Assembly: GCA_902787185.1 (NCBI GenBank)
Contig: CADAFP010000012.1
Coordinates: forward strand, 26,469-90,468
Length of the DNA stretch: 64,000 bases
Source of the DNA: an uncultured Bacteroidales bacterium
GTDB lineage: Bacteria > Bacteroidota > Bacteroidia > Bacteroidales > Muribaculaceae
Direction: 5' to 3'
The notes beneath the pieces are model-generated. The model saw only the letters and a list, made by a program, of their open reading frames with translations, made no database searches and was not told where the DNA came from. The position numbers were made by a program, and so were the translations under genes. Shown here piece by piece: positions 47,020 through 57,200 of this stretch. Each line of letters starts with the position of its first letter. The first letter of the stretch is position 1.

Positions 47020-48366
47020 ATGAAAGTCATAATTGTCGGTGCTGATGCCATCGGCGCCCACTTGGCAGAACTGTTCTCCAAAATCAATCAGGATATCGTC
47101 ATCATCGATGAAGACGAGTCCAAACTGGAACGCATTGCGTCATTCTGTGACTTGATGACCATTAAATCCTCGTCCAGCACGCCCATCACATCGTTTCGTG
47201 AAGCCGGTGTCAAGAATGCCGACCTCTTTATCTCGGTAACCCGTGACGAGAACCTGAATCTGAGTCTGTGTGTGCTGGCCAAAGCGATGGGAGCCCAGCA
47301 AACCGTTGCAAGGGTCGAAAATGATGATTTTACCGATAGCCAAATCACCGAGGCATTTAAGCACGCCGGCATTTCATCCATCATCTACCCTGATGACCTG
47401 GCCGCTCAAGATATCATCGCGGGGCTCGGGCTGTCGTGGGTGAGCCAGCGTTGGGACGTGCATGGCGGAGCACTCACCATGCTGGGTATCAAGCTGAAGG
47501 AGCCATGCGGGCTTTTAGGCAAGCCTCTCAAGGAGATATGCGGCCCTGACACTCCATACCATTTCCTGGCCATCAAGCGCGGCGGCGACACCATAATTCC
47601 CACAGGCAACGACATCCTGCTGAACAATGACTATGTTTACCTGATGACGACAGGGGAATATATTCCCGTGATGAAGAAAATCGTCGGCAAGGAAGACTAT
47701 CCCGACGTGAAAAACGTCATCATCGTCGGGGGCGGCAAGACGGCAGCACGCGTGGCGGGCCGTTTGCCAAAGGGCGTGAAAGCCAAAATCTTTGAGACCA
47801 GTGCCGCCCGCTGCAACGAGCTGAATGCCATCTTAGACACCGACCGTGTGATGGTCATTCATGCCGATGGCCGTTCGGTGGCTAACCTGCTTGAGGAAAA
47901 CGTCAAGAACACCCAAGCGCTGGTAGCACTCACCGGCAATGCCGAGGCCAATATCCTGACGTGCATGAACGCTCAGGAGCTCGGGGTTCCCAAGACCATC
48001 GCGATGATTGAGAACATGGACTACATGAACATTGCCAGCAACACCAACATCGGCACAATCATCAACAAGCAAGCCTTGACAGCAAGCCACATCTACCAAC
48101 TGCTGCTCAACGGTGACGTGCGCAACATACGCAGCCTGCTGATGGTCAATGCCGACGTCGCTGAATTTAAGGCCCATGAAGGCTCCCGCATCACCGCCAA
48201 GCGGGTTTGCGACCTTAAGCTTTCCACTTCCATTGAGCTGGGCGGCCTCGTGCGAGACGGTAAGGGTATGCTCATCAACGGCCAGACGCAAATCCAGCCC
48301 GGAGACAACGTCGTGGTATTCTGTCAGGACACCAACATCAGCCAAATCGAGAAATACTTCATTTGA
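47020..48366 (+). CDS. trkA: Trk potassium uptake system peripheral protein TrkA
   Basis: A 448-residue cytoplasmic regulator of TrkH. I use ATG 47020 (MKVIIVGADAIGAHLAELFS), which begins with a Rossmann nucleotide-binding motif; the frame open from 46981 spans the promoter. Two RCK-N/RCK-C units are present, the second starting VIIVGGGKTAARVAGRL at about residue 230. NAD(H)/ATP binding gates K+ uptake. trkH follows after 3 bp, so the two are translated together. Confidence 0.96.
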   Translation: MKVIIVGADAIGAHLAELFSKINQDIVIIDEDESKLERIASFCDLMTIKSSSSTPITSFREAGVKNADLFISVTRDENLNLSLCVLAKAMGAQQTVARVENDDFTDSQITEAFKHAGISSIIYPDDLAAQDIIAGLGLSWVSQRWDVHGGALTMLGIKLKEPCGLLGKPLKEICGPDTPYHFLAIKRGGDTIIPTGNDILLNNDYVYLMTTGEYIPVMKKIVGKEDYPDVKNVIIVGGGKTAARVAGRLPKGVKAKIFETSAARCNELNAILDTDRVMVIHADGRSVANLLEENVKNTQALVALTGNAEANILTCMNAQELGVPKTIAMIENMDYMNIASNTNIGTIINKQALTASHIYQLLLNGDVRNIRSLLMVNADVAEFKAHEGSRITAKRVCDLKLSTSIELGGLVRDGKGMLINGQTQIQPGDNVVVFCQDTNISQIEKYFI

Positions 48367-48369
48367 ACA

Positions 48370-49827
48370 ATGGTCAACAGCAAACTCATATTCAGGATTA
48401 TCGGGTCGTTGCTGAACATCGAGGCGGCATTCATGTTATTGTGCCTGATACTGTCGGTATATTATCAGGAAAACGACATGGTGCCGCTCGGCATCACCGT
48501 GGGCATCACCGTGGTCTCGTCATTATGTTTCAGGGTATTGGGGCGCGGCGCATCCAGCTCATTGAGTCGCCGCGACGCCTATCTGCTGGTGACGCTTGTA
48601 TGGATAGCCTTTGCCGCTTTCGGCTCCCTACCCTTCCTGCTGGGAGGATACATCACCCATGTCGCTGACGCGTTCTTTGAGGCGATGTCGGGGCTGACGA
48701 CGACCGGTGCCACTACCATCGACCATGTGGAAGGCATGCCGCATGGTGTGCTGCTGTGGCGCTCGTTGACGCAATGGATTGGCGGTCTGGGAATCGTGTT
48801 TTTCACCATTGCCATCCTGCCGTCATTCGTAGGCGGGTCGGTCAAAATCTTTGCCGCCGAAATCACTGGCCCCATACAGTCCAAACTGCAACCGCGTCTC
48901 ACGACGAGTGCCAAGGTGCTGTGGGGCGTGTACCTGACGCTGACCGCGGGCTGTGCCCTGTGCTTTTTCATCTTCGGGATGGATGCGTTCGACGCCATCA
49001 ACTATGCCATGACGATTACCGCAACCGGCGGATTTGCGACGCATGACGCCAGCACGGGCTACTTCAACAACCCTGCCATCGATTACACCGCCATCGTGTT
49101 CATGTTCCTGTCGGGCATCAGCTTTGTCATGCTCTACAGCGCGATGTTCAAGGGCAAGATAAAGCATCTGTTCCGTAACGCCGAGTTCCGTTTCTACACG
49201 CTGCTGGCAATCGTATCGACGGTCATCATTGTCGCCTTCTTGCTGCATTTCAACCATTATTCGGTGAGTGATGCCATCAGGGTCTCGCTCTTCCAGGTCG
49301 TGTCGTTCCTCACCACGACAGGCATGTTCAACGAGGATGCCGCGCAGTGGCACCACATCACTTGGGTGGTGCTGAGCCTGTGCATGTTCTTTGGCGGATG
49401 TGCCGGCAGCACGGCTGGCGGATTCAAGTGCGCCCGTGCGGTGATTGCCTTCAAAATCCTGCGCAACGAGATTGTTCACCGCCTTCACCCCAAGGCCATG
49501 CTGCCCGTGAAAGTCAACGACACGACAGTGAACTCATCGGGCCAAATCACCTTGATGGCTTTCCTGTTGGCGTATTTCCTGCTAAGCTTTATTGCCTATT
49601 TCATCATGATTCTCGTGGGCGTTGACAGCACCAACTCCTTCACGATTGCCTTGAGTTGCGCCAGCAACGTGGGTCCCACGCTGGGCCTTGAAATCGGGCC
49701 CACCATGTCATGGAGCGTGCTGCCCATGGGCGTCAAGTGGATTCTCTCGGCGCTCATGCTGATGGGCCGACTGGAGATCTTCACGGTACTGGTCATCTTC
49801 ACCCCCGCCTTCTGGAAAAGCTACTGA
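48370..49827 (+). CDS. trkH: Trk potassium uptake channel subunit TrkH
   Basis: A 485-residue membrane channel for K+ (or Na+/K+) uptake. The four pore loops can be followed: EAMSGLTTTGATTI, MTITATGGFATHDAS, VSFLTTTGMFNEDA and SCASNVGPTLGLEIGP, with about ten membrane helices. LWRSLTQWIGGLGIVF and FFGGCAGSTAGGFKCARAVI are conserved. It forms an operon with trkA (3-bp gap). A period-7 repeat tract follows directly. Confidence 0.96.
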   Translation: MVNSKLIFRIIGSLLNIEAAFMLLCLILSVYYQENDMVPLGITVGITVVSSLCFRVLGRGASSSLSRRDAYLLVTLVWIAFAAFGSLPFLLGGYITHVADAFFEAMSGLTTTGATTIDHVEGMPHGVLLWRSLTQWIGGLGIVFFTIAILPSFVGGSVKIFAAEITGPIQSKLQPRLTTSAKVLWGVYLTLTAGCALCFFIFGMDAFDAINYAMTITATGGFATHDASTGYFNNPAIDYTAIVFMFLSGISFVMLYSAMFKGKIKHLFRNAEFRFYTLLAIVSTVIIVAFLLHFNHYSVSDAIRVSLFQVVSFLTTTGMFNEDAAQWHHITWVVLSLCMFFGGCAGSTAGGFKCARAVIAFKILRNEIVHRLHPKAMLPVKVNDTTVNSSGQITLMAFLLAYFLLSFIAYFIMILVGVDSTNSFTIALSCASNVGPTLGLEIGPTMSWSVLPMGVKWILSALMLMGRLEIFTVLVIFTPAFWKSY

Positions 49828-49829
49828 TA

Positions 49830-49969
49830 CTAATTAGGAGTTAGGAGTTAGAAGTTAGAAGTGAGGAGTGAGGAGTGAGGAGTTAAGGACCTTAAGGACC
49901 CTAAAACCTAATATCTAAAACCTAATGCCTAAAACCTAAAGCCTAATGCCTAAAGCCTAAAGCCTAAAA
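49830..49969. repeat. Composite period-7 tract with central GACCTTAAG block
   Basis: From left to right: TTAGGAG/TTAGAAG units, a short TTAAGGACC dyad core near 49884-49902, then CCTAAAA/CCTAATG/CCTAAAG units. The two arms are roughly inverted complements. It separates trkH and the DUF4954 gene, which converge. Confidence 0.85.
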
Positions 49970-51826
49970 TCACATGTAGAGCTTCTGGTTCTCGAAGTCC
50001 ACCTCGCGGTCGAGCAGGGTGACGAAGTCGTCGAGCACCTCGCGGTCGATGTCGCCCAGGGTGTATTCGTTCTCGGCATCCTCGCGGATGAGGGCAATCC
50101 ACTCGCGGCGGGCGGTGACGTAGTCCTGATGTATGCGTTCTACAATCTCGTCTGTCAGTTCGTCGATACCGTAATAGTCCAGAATGACGCGGTAACTCCA
50201 CGACCAACGCAGCTCGTTATAGTTATTGCCGATGGCCTTGAAACGGGCGTTCACGGCCTCGATGGTGTCGAGTTTGCCGCTGATGATGTCGTTGATGATG
50301 CCGTCCTCAGCACTCTGGGGCATGAGCAGGCCTGCCAAGTCAATCCAGTTGCCTTCGCCAGCTTTTGTGACGGGAGGAATGGGGGCATGACGCTTGAGCA
50401 CGGCACCCATGTAGATGCGCAACGCCATGTCATAGTACTTGATGCCCTTGTGGAGCAAGGGAGCCTTGATGACATACTCGTGGTAATTGTAGGTGCTCAC
50501 TTTGTCGCCGCTGGCGGCACGCAGGTTCTCGAGAATCTTTTTGCCTCGCAGCACCTCACTGATGGTGAAAGGACTCAGCCAGTCGAAGTTAACCACGCTG
50601 CGGTTACCGCCCTTATAGCGCCTGTCACGCTTAGGCCACTTGCGGATGTCGCGGTAGAGTCCCACGGTGGCGAAGTTGCGTCCCGGCTTGAGGTACATCG
50701 TGTCGCCATAGGCGATGAGGTAAGAGAAGGGCAGGTCGCGCGTGTCGGGGTGATACATCAGCTTGCCGAACAAGACGCTGAAGGCACCGATGTTGGCCGG
50801 CAGCAGCAGATAGGCGCCGCTGGCGGTCTTGCAACCGCGCTCCAGATAGCCGTAATGCATGGGGCCCATCTTGTAGGCATGGTTGCTGAAGTTGGTCGCC
50901 GAGCCAGCGTTATAGAACGAATACATGGCGCCGATGAGCAGCGAACTCTTGTGATGGCTCACCGTGAAGGGGCCGCAGAAGGCCGCGCAGGCCTCGCCGT
51001 TGGACATATAGCTGTTGGCAAAAAAGACGCTGCTGGCGGCAGTGAAGCCGTTCTCGAGCACGCAGGACTCGCCCACGAAGCAGTCGGTCAGCTTGACGCT
51101 GCCTATCAGGCGTGAGCCGCCGCTGATGATGGTGTTCTCACAGATGACGCCCGTGCGGATGATGATGGGGTTCTCTATCGAACTGCTGATGGTGCACTCG
51201 CTGAGCCGCGACACGCCGCAAATCTGGCATCCATCATCGATAATGGTATTGATGATAACCCCTGTGTTGACGACGCGGACGTGGTTGCCGATGGTGCTGC
51301 ACTCGGGACGTGATTGCTCAACAGTGTGAGCCACCATGCGCTTGATGGCATCCATCATGGGCTTGTTGTCACCATGTTTCACCATGAGGGCGGCAAGCTG
51401 GCTGTTCAGGTCGCTGAGCAGCAATAGGTTGCCGTCGCCCACCTCGTTGAGTACCGAAATCGTATGCCCCTGGCCGTAGTTGGGGTTGCCTTGGGTGTCG
51501 ATGGTGCTCACATTAGAGATATAGCACCCGTCGCCAATGGCAACGTTGTTCAGGTAGTTGCCAATGTTCTCAATCAGGCAGTTATCGCCGATGGTCACGT
51601 TGCGCAGCGTGGCGTTATAGATGCCGCAGTTCTTCACAAAGCCATCGGTAATCTCAACAGTGCCTTCGCTGCTGCCCAGACGGGCCCAGCCGTAGAATTG
51701 CACACGGTGGCAGCGCTTAACGTCAAACTTATCAGTAACTTGTATATCGTTCCAGTCTTGAGCCCAGCAGTCGTTCTTTTTCAGAGCTTCAATCTGCTGC
51801 TCAGTAAGTTGGATGTATTCTTTCAT
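49970..51826 (-). CDS. DUF4954 family left-handed beta-helix protein
   Basis: A 618-residue protein of the Bacteroidetes DUF4954 family, starting MKEYIQLTEQQIEALKKNDC at ATG 51826 (the frame is open to 51883). Hexapeptide-like repeats (VTIGDNCLIENIG, VAIGDGCYISNVS, TIIDDGCQICGVSRL, IIRTGVICENTIISGG) form a left-handed beta helix as in sugar acyl/nucleotidyltransferases. The C-terminal third is helical. The exact reaction is unknown; a role in nucleotide-sugar metabolism is plausible. A promoter -7 element, TACCTTTG, is at 51866-51859. Confidence 0.88.
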   Translation of the reverse strand: MKEYIQLTEQQIEALKKNDCWAQDWNDIQVTDKFDVKRCHRVQFYGWARLGSSEGTVEITDGFVKNCGIYNATLRNVTIGDNCLIENIGNYLNNVAIGDGCYISNVSTIDTQGNPNYGQGHTISVLNEVGDGNLLLLSDLNSQLAALMVKHGDNKPMMDAIKRMVAHTVEQSRPECSTIGNHVRVVNTGVIINTIIDDGCQICGVSRLSECTISSSIENPIIIRTGVICENTIISGGSRLIGSVKLTDCFVGESCVLENGFTAASSVFFANSYMSNGEACAAFCGPFTVSHHKSSLLIGAMYSFYNAGSATNFSNHAYKMGPMHYGYLERGCKTASGAYLLLPANIGAFSVLFGKLMYHPDTRDLPFSYLIAYGDTMYLKPGRNFATVGLYRDIRKWPKRDRRYKGGNRSVVNFDWLSPFTISEVLRGKKILENLRAASGDKVSTYNYHEYVIKAPLLHKGIKYYDMALRIYMGAVLKRHAPIPPVTKAGEGNWIDLAGLLMPQSAEDGIINDIISGKLDTIEAVNARFKAIGNNYNELRWSWSYRVILDYYGIDELTDEIVERIHQDYVTARREWIALIREDAENEYTLGDIDREVLDDFVTLLDREVDFENQKLYM

Positions 51827-51858
51827 ATTCTTGTGGTTGTTCAGGATGAATTTGGGCG

Positions 51859-51866
51859 CAAAGGTA
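51859..51866 (-). promoter_or_regulatory. -7 promoter element of the DUF4954 gene
   Basis: TACCTTTG on the minus strand, 32 bp before ATG 51826. It argues against the longer open frame to 51883. Confidence 0.5.
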
Positions 51867-51954
51867 GTATTTTTGGCCATCAAAAAAGTGCAATCCCCAT
51901 CATTTTAATATTTGATAGGGATTGTAAATGCTTTTTTAGAACCAAAAAAGGATT

Positions 51955-52108
51955 AGAAATGAGGAGTTAGAAGTTAGAAATTAGGAATGAGAAGTTAGGA
52001 ATGAGGGACCTTAAGGACTTTAAGGACCTTAAGGACCTTAGGGACCTTAGGGACCCTAGGGACCCTAATGCCTAAAACCTAAAGCCTAATGCCTAAAGCC
52101 TAAAACCT
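51955..52108. repeat. Composite period-7 and period-9 tract
   Basis: TTAGAAG/TTAGGAA units, then about seven 9-base units of GACCTTAAG/GACCTTAGG/GACCCTAGG, then CCTAATG/CCTAAAA/CCTAAAG units running into the GH125 stop. It has the same three-part build as 49830-49969 with a larger core. Confidence 0.85.
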
Positions 52109-53567
52109 AATCCAGGCAATGGACGAGGAGGTCGGTCTTGCCATTGTCGATGAGGTGGATGACCAGTTCGCCGAACAGGGTGTTCTGCCAGGCGAACCAG
52201 GCGCGGGTGTAGTGCGACGCATCGTCCTTGTGGAATGACTCGTGCATAAAGCCCATGCCGGCATCGGTCGTCAGCAACTGGCGCATGCACCAGGCAATTT
52301 CCTCGTCGTTGTCGGCGGTGAAGGCCTTCATCATGATGCTCATGGGCCAGATGAGGTTATACGCAGTGTGGGCACCACCGATGCCCTCCCCAGCCTTGCC
52401 CTTGAAGAAACAGGGGTTGTCCTCGCTCCACACAAAGCGGCGCGTGTTGCGGTAGATGGGGTCATCCATGGGCACGTCGCCCAGGTAGCCCATTGCCAGC
52501 AGGCTGGGCACGTTGGCGTCATCGGCAAGGACACGGCCTCCCCAGCCGTCCACCTCGTAGGCGTAGATCTTGCCATACTTGGGATGGTCCACGATGGCAT
52601 ACTTGTGCAGGGCATCCTCGACCTCTTGGGCCAAGGCGCGGCAATCACTTGCCAGCGCGGTGTTATGGTTCACCTTGTCGAGGATTTCGCCCGCCTTGCG
52701 CAGCGAGTTCACCGCCATAAAATTGCTGGGCACCAGGAAGGGCAGCACCGTGGCATCGTCGCTGGGACGGAAACACGACACAATCAGTCCCACAGGGTTG
52801 ACGGGAGGTCCCCAGCCATACCACGTGAGCGACGACTTGGCATCGATGTCGCGACGCATGAACTTGTACGGTCCCTTGTCGCCGTTCTTGCGCTGCTGCT
52901 CTTTGAAGGTGCGCAGCACAGCCTGCATCGCCTCTTGCCACAGGTCGCCAAAGATGCTGTCGTCACCCGTCACCAGCCAGTACTCATAGGCGAGCCTGAT
53001 GGGATAGCACAACGAGTCGATTTCATACTTGCGCTCGTGCAGCTCGGGCTTCATGTCCGTCAGGTCGTTCTCCCACTGGCTGCCCGTCGGCCCATCGTTA
53101 AAGGCGTTGGCATAGGGGTCGAGCACGATGCACTTCAACTGCCGCAGAATCACGCCGCGCAGCATGTGCCGCAACTTCTCGTCACTATTGGCATAGCGGA
53201 CGTAGGGCCACACCTGGGCACCGCTGTCGCGCAGCCACATCGCATGGATGTCGCCGGTATAGACAAAGGTGTCATCCTCGCCATCGTCACTAATGCGGTA
53301 ATGCACCGTGCTGTCGAGGGTGTTGGGGAAGCAGTTCTCAAACATCCACGCCAGCCGCGGATTGCCCTTGATTTTCTTCACCACTTCCTTAATACGCTTC
53401 TCGATGATGGCGCTGGTGAACAGGCGCTCCTCGACGGGAGGCCGCTTGGTGATGTAGTTTGTCGTTTGATCGCTCACCACCGTGGTGTAACGCGGATGCA
53501 CGTCGGCAACGGCAGGCAGCACAGCCACCACCACCACAACACACAATAAAAGATATCTCAGCTTCAT
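52107..53567 (-). CDS. Exported GH125 exo-alpha-1,6-mannosidase
   Basis: A 486-residue glycoside hydrolase of family 125, metal-independent alpha-mannosidases that trim N-glycan mannose. A signal peptide ([21 protein letters not shown]) precedes an (alpha/alpha)6 barrel. Family blocks include [59 protein letters not shown] and [13 protein letters not shown]. Length is typical. It fits foraging on host glycoproteins or fungal mannan. A TATCTTTG promoter element is at 53600-53593. Confidence 0.95.
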   Translation of the reverse strand: MKLRYLLLCVVVVVAVLPAVADVHPRYTTVVSDQTTNYITKRPPVEERLFTSAIIEKRIKEVVKKIKGNPRLAWMFENCFPNTLDSTVHYRISDDGEDDTFVYTGDIHAMWLRDSGAQVWPYVRYANSDEKLRHMLRGVILRQLKCIVLDPYANAFNDGPTGSQWENDLTDMKPELHERKYEIDSLCYPIRLAYEYWLVTGDDSIFGDLWQEAMQAVLRTFKEQQRKNGDKGPYKFMRRDIDAKSSLTWYGWGPPVNPVGLIVSCFRPSDDATVLPFLVPSNFMAVNSLRKAGEILDKVNHNTALASDCRALAQEVEDALHKYAIVDHPKYGKIYAYEVDGWGGRVLADDANVPSLLAMGYLGDVPMDDPIYRNTRRFVWSEDNPCFFKGKAGEGIGGAHTAYNLIWPMSIMMKAFTADNDEEIAWCMRQLLTTDAGMGFMHESFHKDDASHYTRAWFAWQNTLFGELVIHLIDNGKTDLLVHCLD

Positions 53568-53592
53568 AGTCTATATTTTTTGGTTTCTGCCA

Positions 53593-53600
53593 CAAAGATA
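53593..53600 (-). promoter_or_regulatory. -7 promoter element of the GH125 gene
   Basis: TATCTTTG on the minus strand fits TAnnTTTG, 26 bp before the GH125 ATG at 53567. Confidence 0.5.
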
Positions 53601-53629
53601 GCAACATTTTCCCAAAAGGCAAACCCCGT

Positions 53630-53683
53630 TGAACGAAAAAGCCGTCTTGCGGCATCCCGACAGGAGAGGGTTGCCGCAAGACG
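53630..53683 (-). terminator. Terminator of the LRR/Fib_succ_major gene
   Basis: CGTCTTGCGGCA and TGCCGCAAGACG (53643-53654 and 53672-53683) form a perfect 12-bp stem, followed on the minus strand by GGCTTTTTCG. It lies 40 bp after the stop at 53723. Confidence 0.85.
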
Positions 53684-53722
53684 CGAGAGGTGGGGTATTA
53701 TCAGCTGTGGGACAAGGCGCCG

Positions 53723-54295
53723 TTACTGCGCGATGCGCACAGGCCGCACGGGAAGCCCTCCGTGGCGATTGAGGCTGCTCCCGTGCACTCCTGAGGAACT
53801 GAATACCACGTCCATCGCGTGGTCCTGGTTGCTATAGTCGAGCATGCGCGACCAAAAGCCGCCGCACGACCCTGCTTCTTCAAGCGAGCTGTCGTAGCGG
53901 ACGCCCGCGGCGGGCAAGAACAACGAGTTCCCATTGGGACCGGTCACCAGGCGACCGTTCACGCCGTTCTGGGTCGTCCATGTCCAGGTGCAATTGGTCC
54001 GCAATTCTGTCTGTTGGGCATATGTCGGCATACGCCAATTCTCGCCCCAGTTAACATAGGCGGCACCGTCCTCGGGATCCAGTTCCGTCTTGTTGTCAAC
54101 CGTGCCGTAACTACTGTTGGCACAGTATTTCGTCAGCGTGGTATTGGTGCCGTTGCACCACTTGTAGGTACTCCAGTTATAGTTTTTCTTGGGTTCAACC
54201 TCGCCCCAGGCAAAGTAATCGCCGTAGTCCTCGGGGCTACTTGCGCCAACTTTCATCGTCGCCCACAGCGTGCCGCTAGGCAGACCCAGGTCAAC
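53723..54295 (-). CDS. Fib_succ_major domain, frameshifted C-terminal part of the LRR gene
   Basis: The frame from 54295 reads VDLGLPSGTLWATMKVGASS and continues PEDYGDYFAWGE, then WSTYKWCNG, a DNKTELDPEDGAAYVNWG-like block, WRMPT and GPNGNSLFLPAAG. This is a Fibrobacter succinogenes major paralogous domain, a carbohydrate-contact-like module of secreted proteins. It is normally joined to an N-terminal domain. Here a TAG lies just before V (54298-54296), and the upstream LRR frame stops at 54253. The only start, ATG 54256, overlaps that stop as ATGA and would cut off the first 13 residues of the domain. Either the gene is broken or translation restarts. It has no signal peptide of its own. 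Confidence 0.75.
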   Translation of the reverse strand, partial: VDLGLPSGTLWATMKVGASSPEDYGDYFAWGEVEPKKNYNWSTYKWCNGTNTTLTKYCANSSYGTVDNKTELDPEDGAAYVNWGENWRMPTYAQQTELRTNCTWTWTTQNGVNGRLVTGPNGNSLFLPAAGVRYDSSLEEAGSCGGFWSRMLDYSNQDHAMDVVFSSSGVHGSSLNRHGGLPVRPVRIAQ

Positions 54296-57200
54296 CTACT
54301 TGTGTGTATCGGCCGAGGGGGCCAGGCACCGTGGAGCAGGTAATCAATCATGGCTGTGCCGTCGGCAATGGTCAGTCTGCCGTCACCGTCGGCATCGGCG
54401 GCTGGATAGGTATCGACGGTAGCGCCGCCAGCCAGGATCAGGTCGATGAGGGCGGTCACGTCGGCGACAGTCACGTTGCCGTCACCGTCCACGTCACCAC
54501 GGATGGATTCAAACACGATGTCAATATAGTTGGAGCCATCATACCGCCTGGGGTTCCAGTACTTGGCCCGTGCAGTAGCACACTGGGCGGCATTTATCAC
54601 GTTGCCCTCATCGTAATACCACTGAAGTGTCATGGTACCCGGATCCGAACTGGTGCACATGGGCAGGCTGTTCACCAGCGTGGTCATGCCATCGCCAGTT
54701 ATATTGTTGAGATAGCAGTCCAAATACCTCAAGGCTGTGCAGCCCTGCACGCTGAGCGAGGTCAACTTGTTGTCCTCGCAGTGCAGGATGTACAAAGCAC
54801 TGCAGCCCTGCACGTTGAGCGAGGTCAGTTGGTTATCAAAGCATTGGATTCTGGTCAAAGCCGTCTTGCCCGACACGTTGAGTGAGGTCAACTTGTTATC
54901 ATCGCAGTAGAGGCTTTGCAGCAGGGCGTTGTTAGTAACATTCAGTGATGTCAGCTGGTTGTTTTGGCAATTGAGGTGTGTCAGATTCGTCAGTGTGGAC
55001 ACATCAAGCGAGGTCAGTGAATTCCTGTAGCATTGGAGCGAGGTCAACGCCGTGTTGCCCGACACGTTGAGCGTGGTCAGGGCGTTGTTGTTGCAGCTGA
55101 GCGTATTCAGCGCCGTGCAGTTGCTGATGTTGAGGGTCTTGAGTGCGCTGTTGCTCGCAACCTCGGCGGTGGTCAACAACGAATTGGTCTGGGCTTCGAC
55201 ATGAGACAACTTCGTCTTATTGGTCAGAGTCAGCGAGGTGAGCTTGTTACTGTAACAGTAAAGCTTCTGGAGGTTGTTCATCCTGTTGCAGGCACTCAGG
55301 TCAGTCAATGCACAACTAAAGCATTGCAGTTCGGTGATGGCGGTGCAGTTGGCCAAGCCAGTGATAGTCGCCAAATTGTAATTGTAGCAGCAATTAAGTG
55401 TTTGTAGCGCCGTGTTGCCTGTCACGTTCAACGTGGTTAACTTGTCAAGGGAACAAGTCAGCGCCGTCAGCGCCGTGCAGTTGCGGACATCGAGCGTGGT
55501 CAATGCGCTGTTGCTGTAGATGTTGGCGGTGGTCAGCGAAGGGTTATTATAGCAATAAACCTCCGTCAGTTTGCTCTTGTTAGTCAGTGTGAGTTGGGTA
55601 ATCTTGGTGCCATAACAGTGCAGTTTCACCAGGTTACTCAGGTTATTGCAATCACCCAGGTTGCTGATGCTGGTATTGTAGCAATAGATTTCCTTCAACG
55701 CCGTGCATCGATACAGGTCTGTGATATACGGCAGGCTGGAGTTGCCATAGCAGGACAAGTAATTCAGTGCTGTGCAGCCCGACACGCTGATCGCATTAAG
55801 ATTGTTATTGGGGCAGTAGAGCGTGGTCAGCGCCGGGCAGTCGATGTTGGTGAGCGTGGTCAGTGCGCTGTTGCCGTAGATGCTGACGGTAGTCAGTTGC
55901 GGGCAGTCGTAGCAATAGACCTCGGTCAGTTTGCTCTTGTTGGTCAACGTGAGCGAGGAAATCTTGGTGTCAGCGCAGTACAGCGTCTCAAGATTGGATA
56001 AGCTGTTCACGGCACTCAGGTCGGTGATACCGGTGCTATAGCAATAGATTTTCTTCAACGCCGAGCAGCCAGCCAAGCCGGTGATAGATGACAGGTTGCT
56101 GTTATCACTACAGCTCAGATAGGTCATTGTCGTGTTGCCTGTCACGTTGAGCGTGGTCAGAGAAGAGTTGCTAGTACAGTAGAGGCTCGTCAGCGATGTG
56201 CAATTGCTGCAGTTGACGCTGGTGAGATACGATTTATTGCTCACTGTCAGGCCCGTCAGCTTGGTGTTGTAGCAAGAAAGCGATTTGAGCTTGGAAAGGT
56301 TGCTCAGGCTGAGCGAGCTGATGCCCGTGTTGTAGCAGGTGAGGGTCTCCAGGTTGGTGCAGTTGCCAATGCTCAACGAGGTCAGATTGGTGTTGGGGGC
56401 GCAGTCGAGATAGGTCAACGCGGTGTTGCTGTTCAGGTTAAGCGAGGTAAATGAGTTGTTGTAGCAGCGCAGGTCCTTGAGCTTGGTGAGTTTCTCGATG
56501 CCCGTCATGTTGCTGATGCTCTTGCCAGCCACGTTGAGATAGGTGAGGTTGTTGAGCTCGGTCGTGGTGAGGTAGCCCTTGGGATAGAGCGCGAGCATGG
56601 CGTTGCGGAAGTTGGCATCGGGGAAGTTGGTCGAGTTCAACAGCAGGGCATAGTTGGGGCTGACAACGATGTCCTGGTTATAGACCTTGCTGCCATTGAG
56701 CACAATAGACTCGCTGGAACTGCTGTATTCAGCACCCCATGGGGCCAGGATGACATTGCCGTTGGTGAAACTACAACCTTTGATCTGGCGTGTGACAGGA
56801 TAACTGCTGTTGTTGGTGGCCTTGAGGGTGACGTTGCAGCTGCTACCAAAGGATACGTTTTTCAGGCCAAGTAGGGAACTCTGAGCACCGGTGACGATGG
56901 CCGTGACATTGTAGAAATTGATATAGTCCGTTGTCGCCGGATCACTTGTGGTGGCGTTCCAGCTGCCATGCCCGGCGATGGCACCATTCTTCGGGCCTGT
57001 GATGTTGTACGTGCCGGGACCCTGGATCCACAGCGTGGTGTTGTCGCGCACATAGATGGCACCGTCACCTGTACTCTTCAGGTTCACGGTCACACCACTG
57101 GCGGCCTCCAGATAGTTCGTGCCGCCGGACTGGTCGCGGATGACACGCCCCTCAGCGGTGAGGTTGCAGGTGCCGACGAACTTCACGGTCAGCCCCTTTT

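Noticed and set aside
52242-53549. 435-codon plus-strand open frame
   Set aside because: Shadow of the GH125 gene, which has family motifs, signal peptide and promoter.
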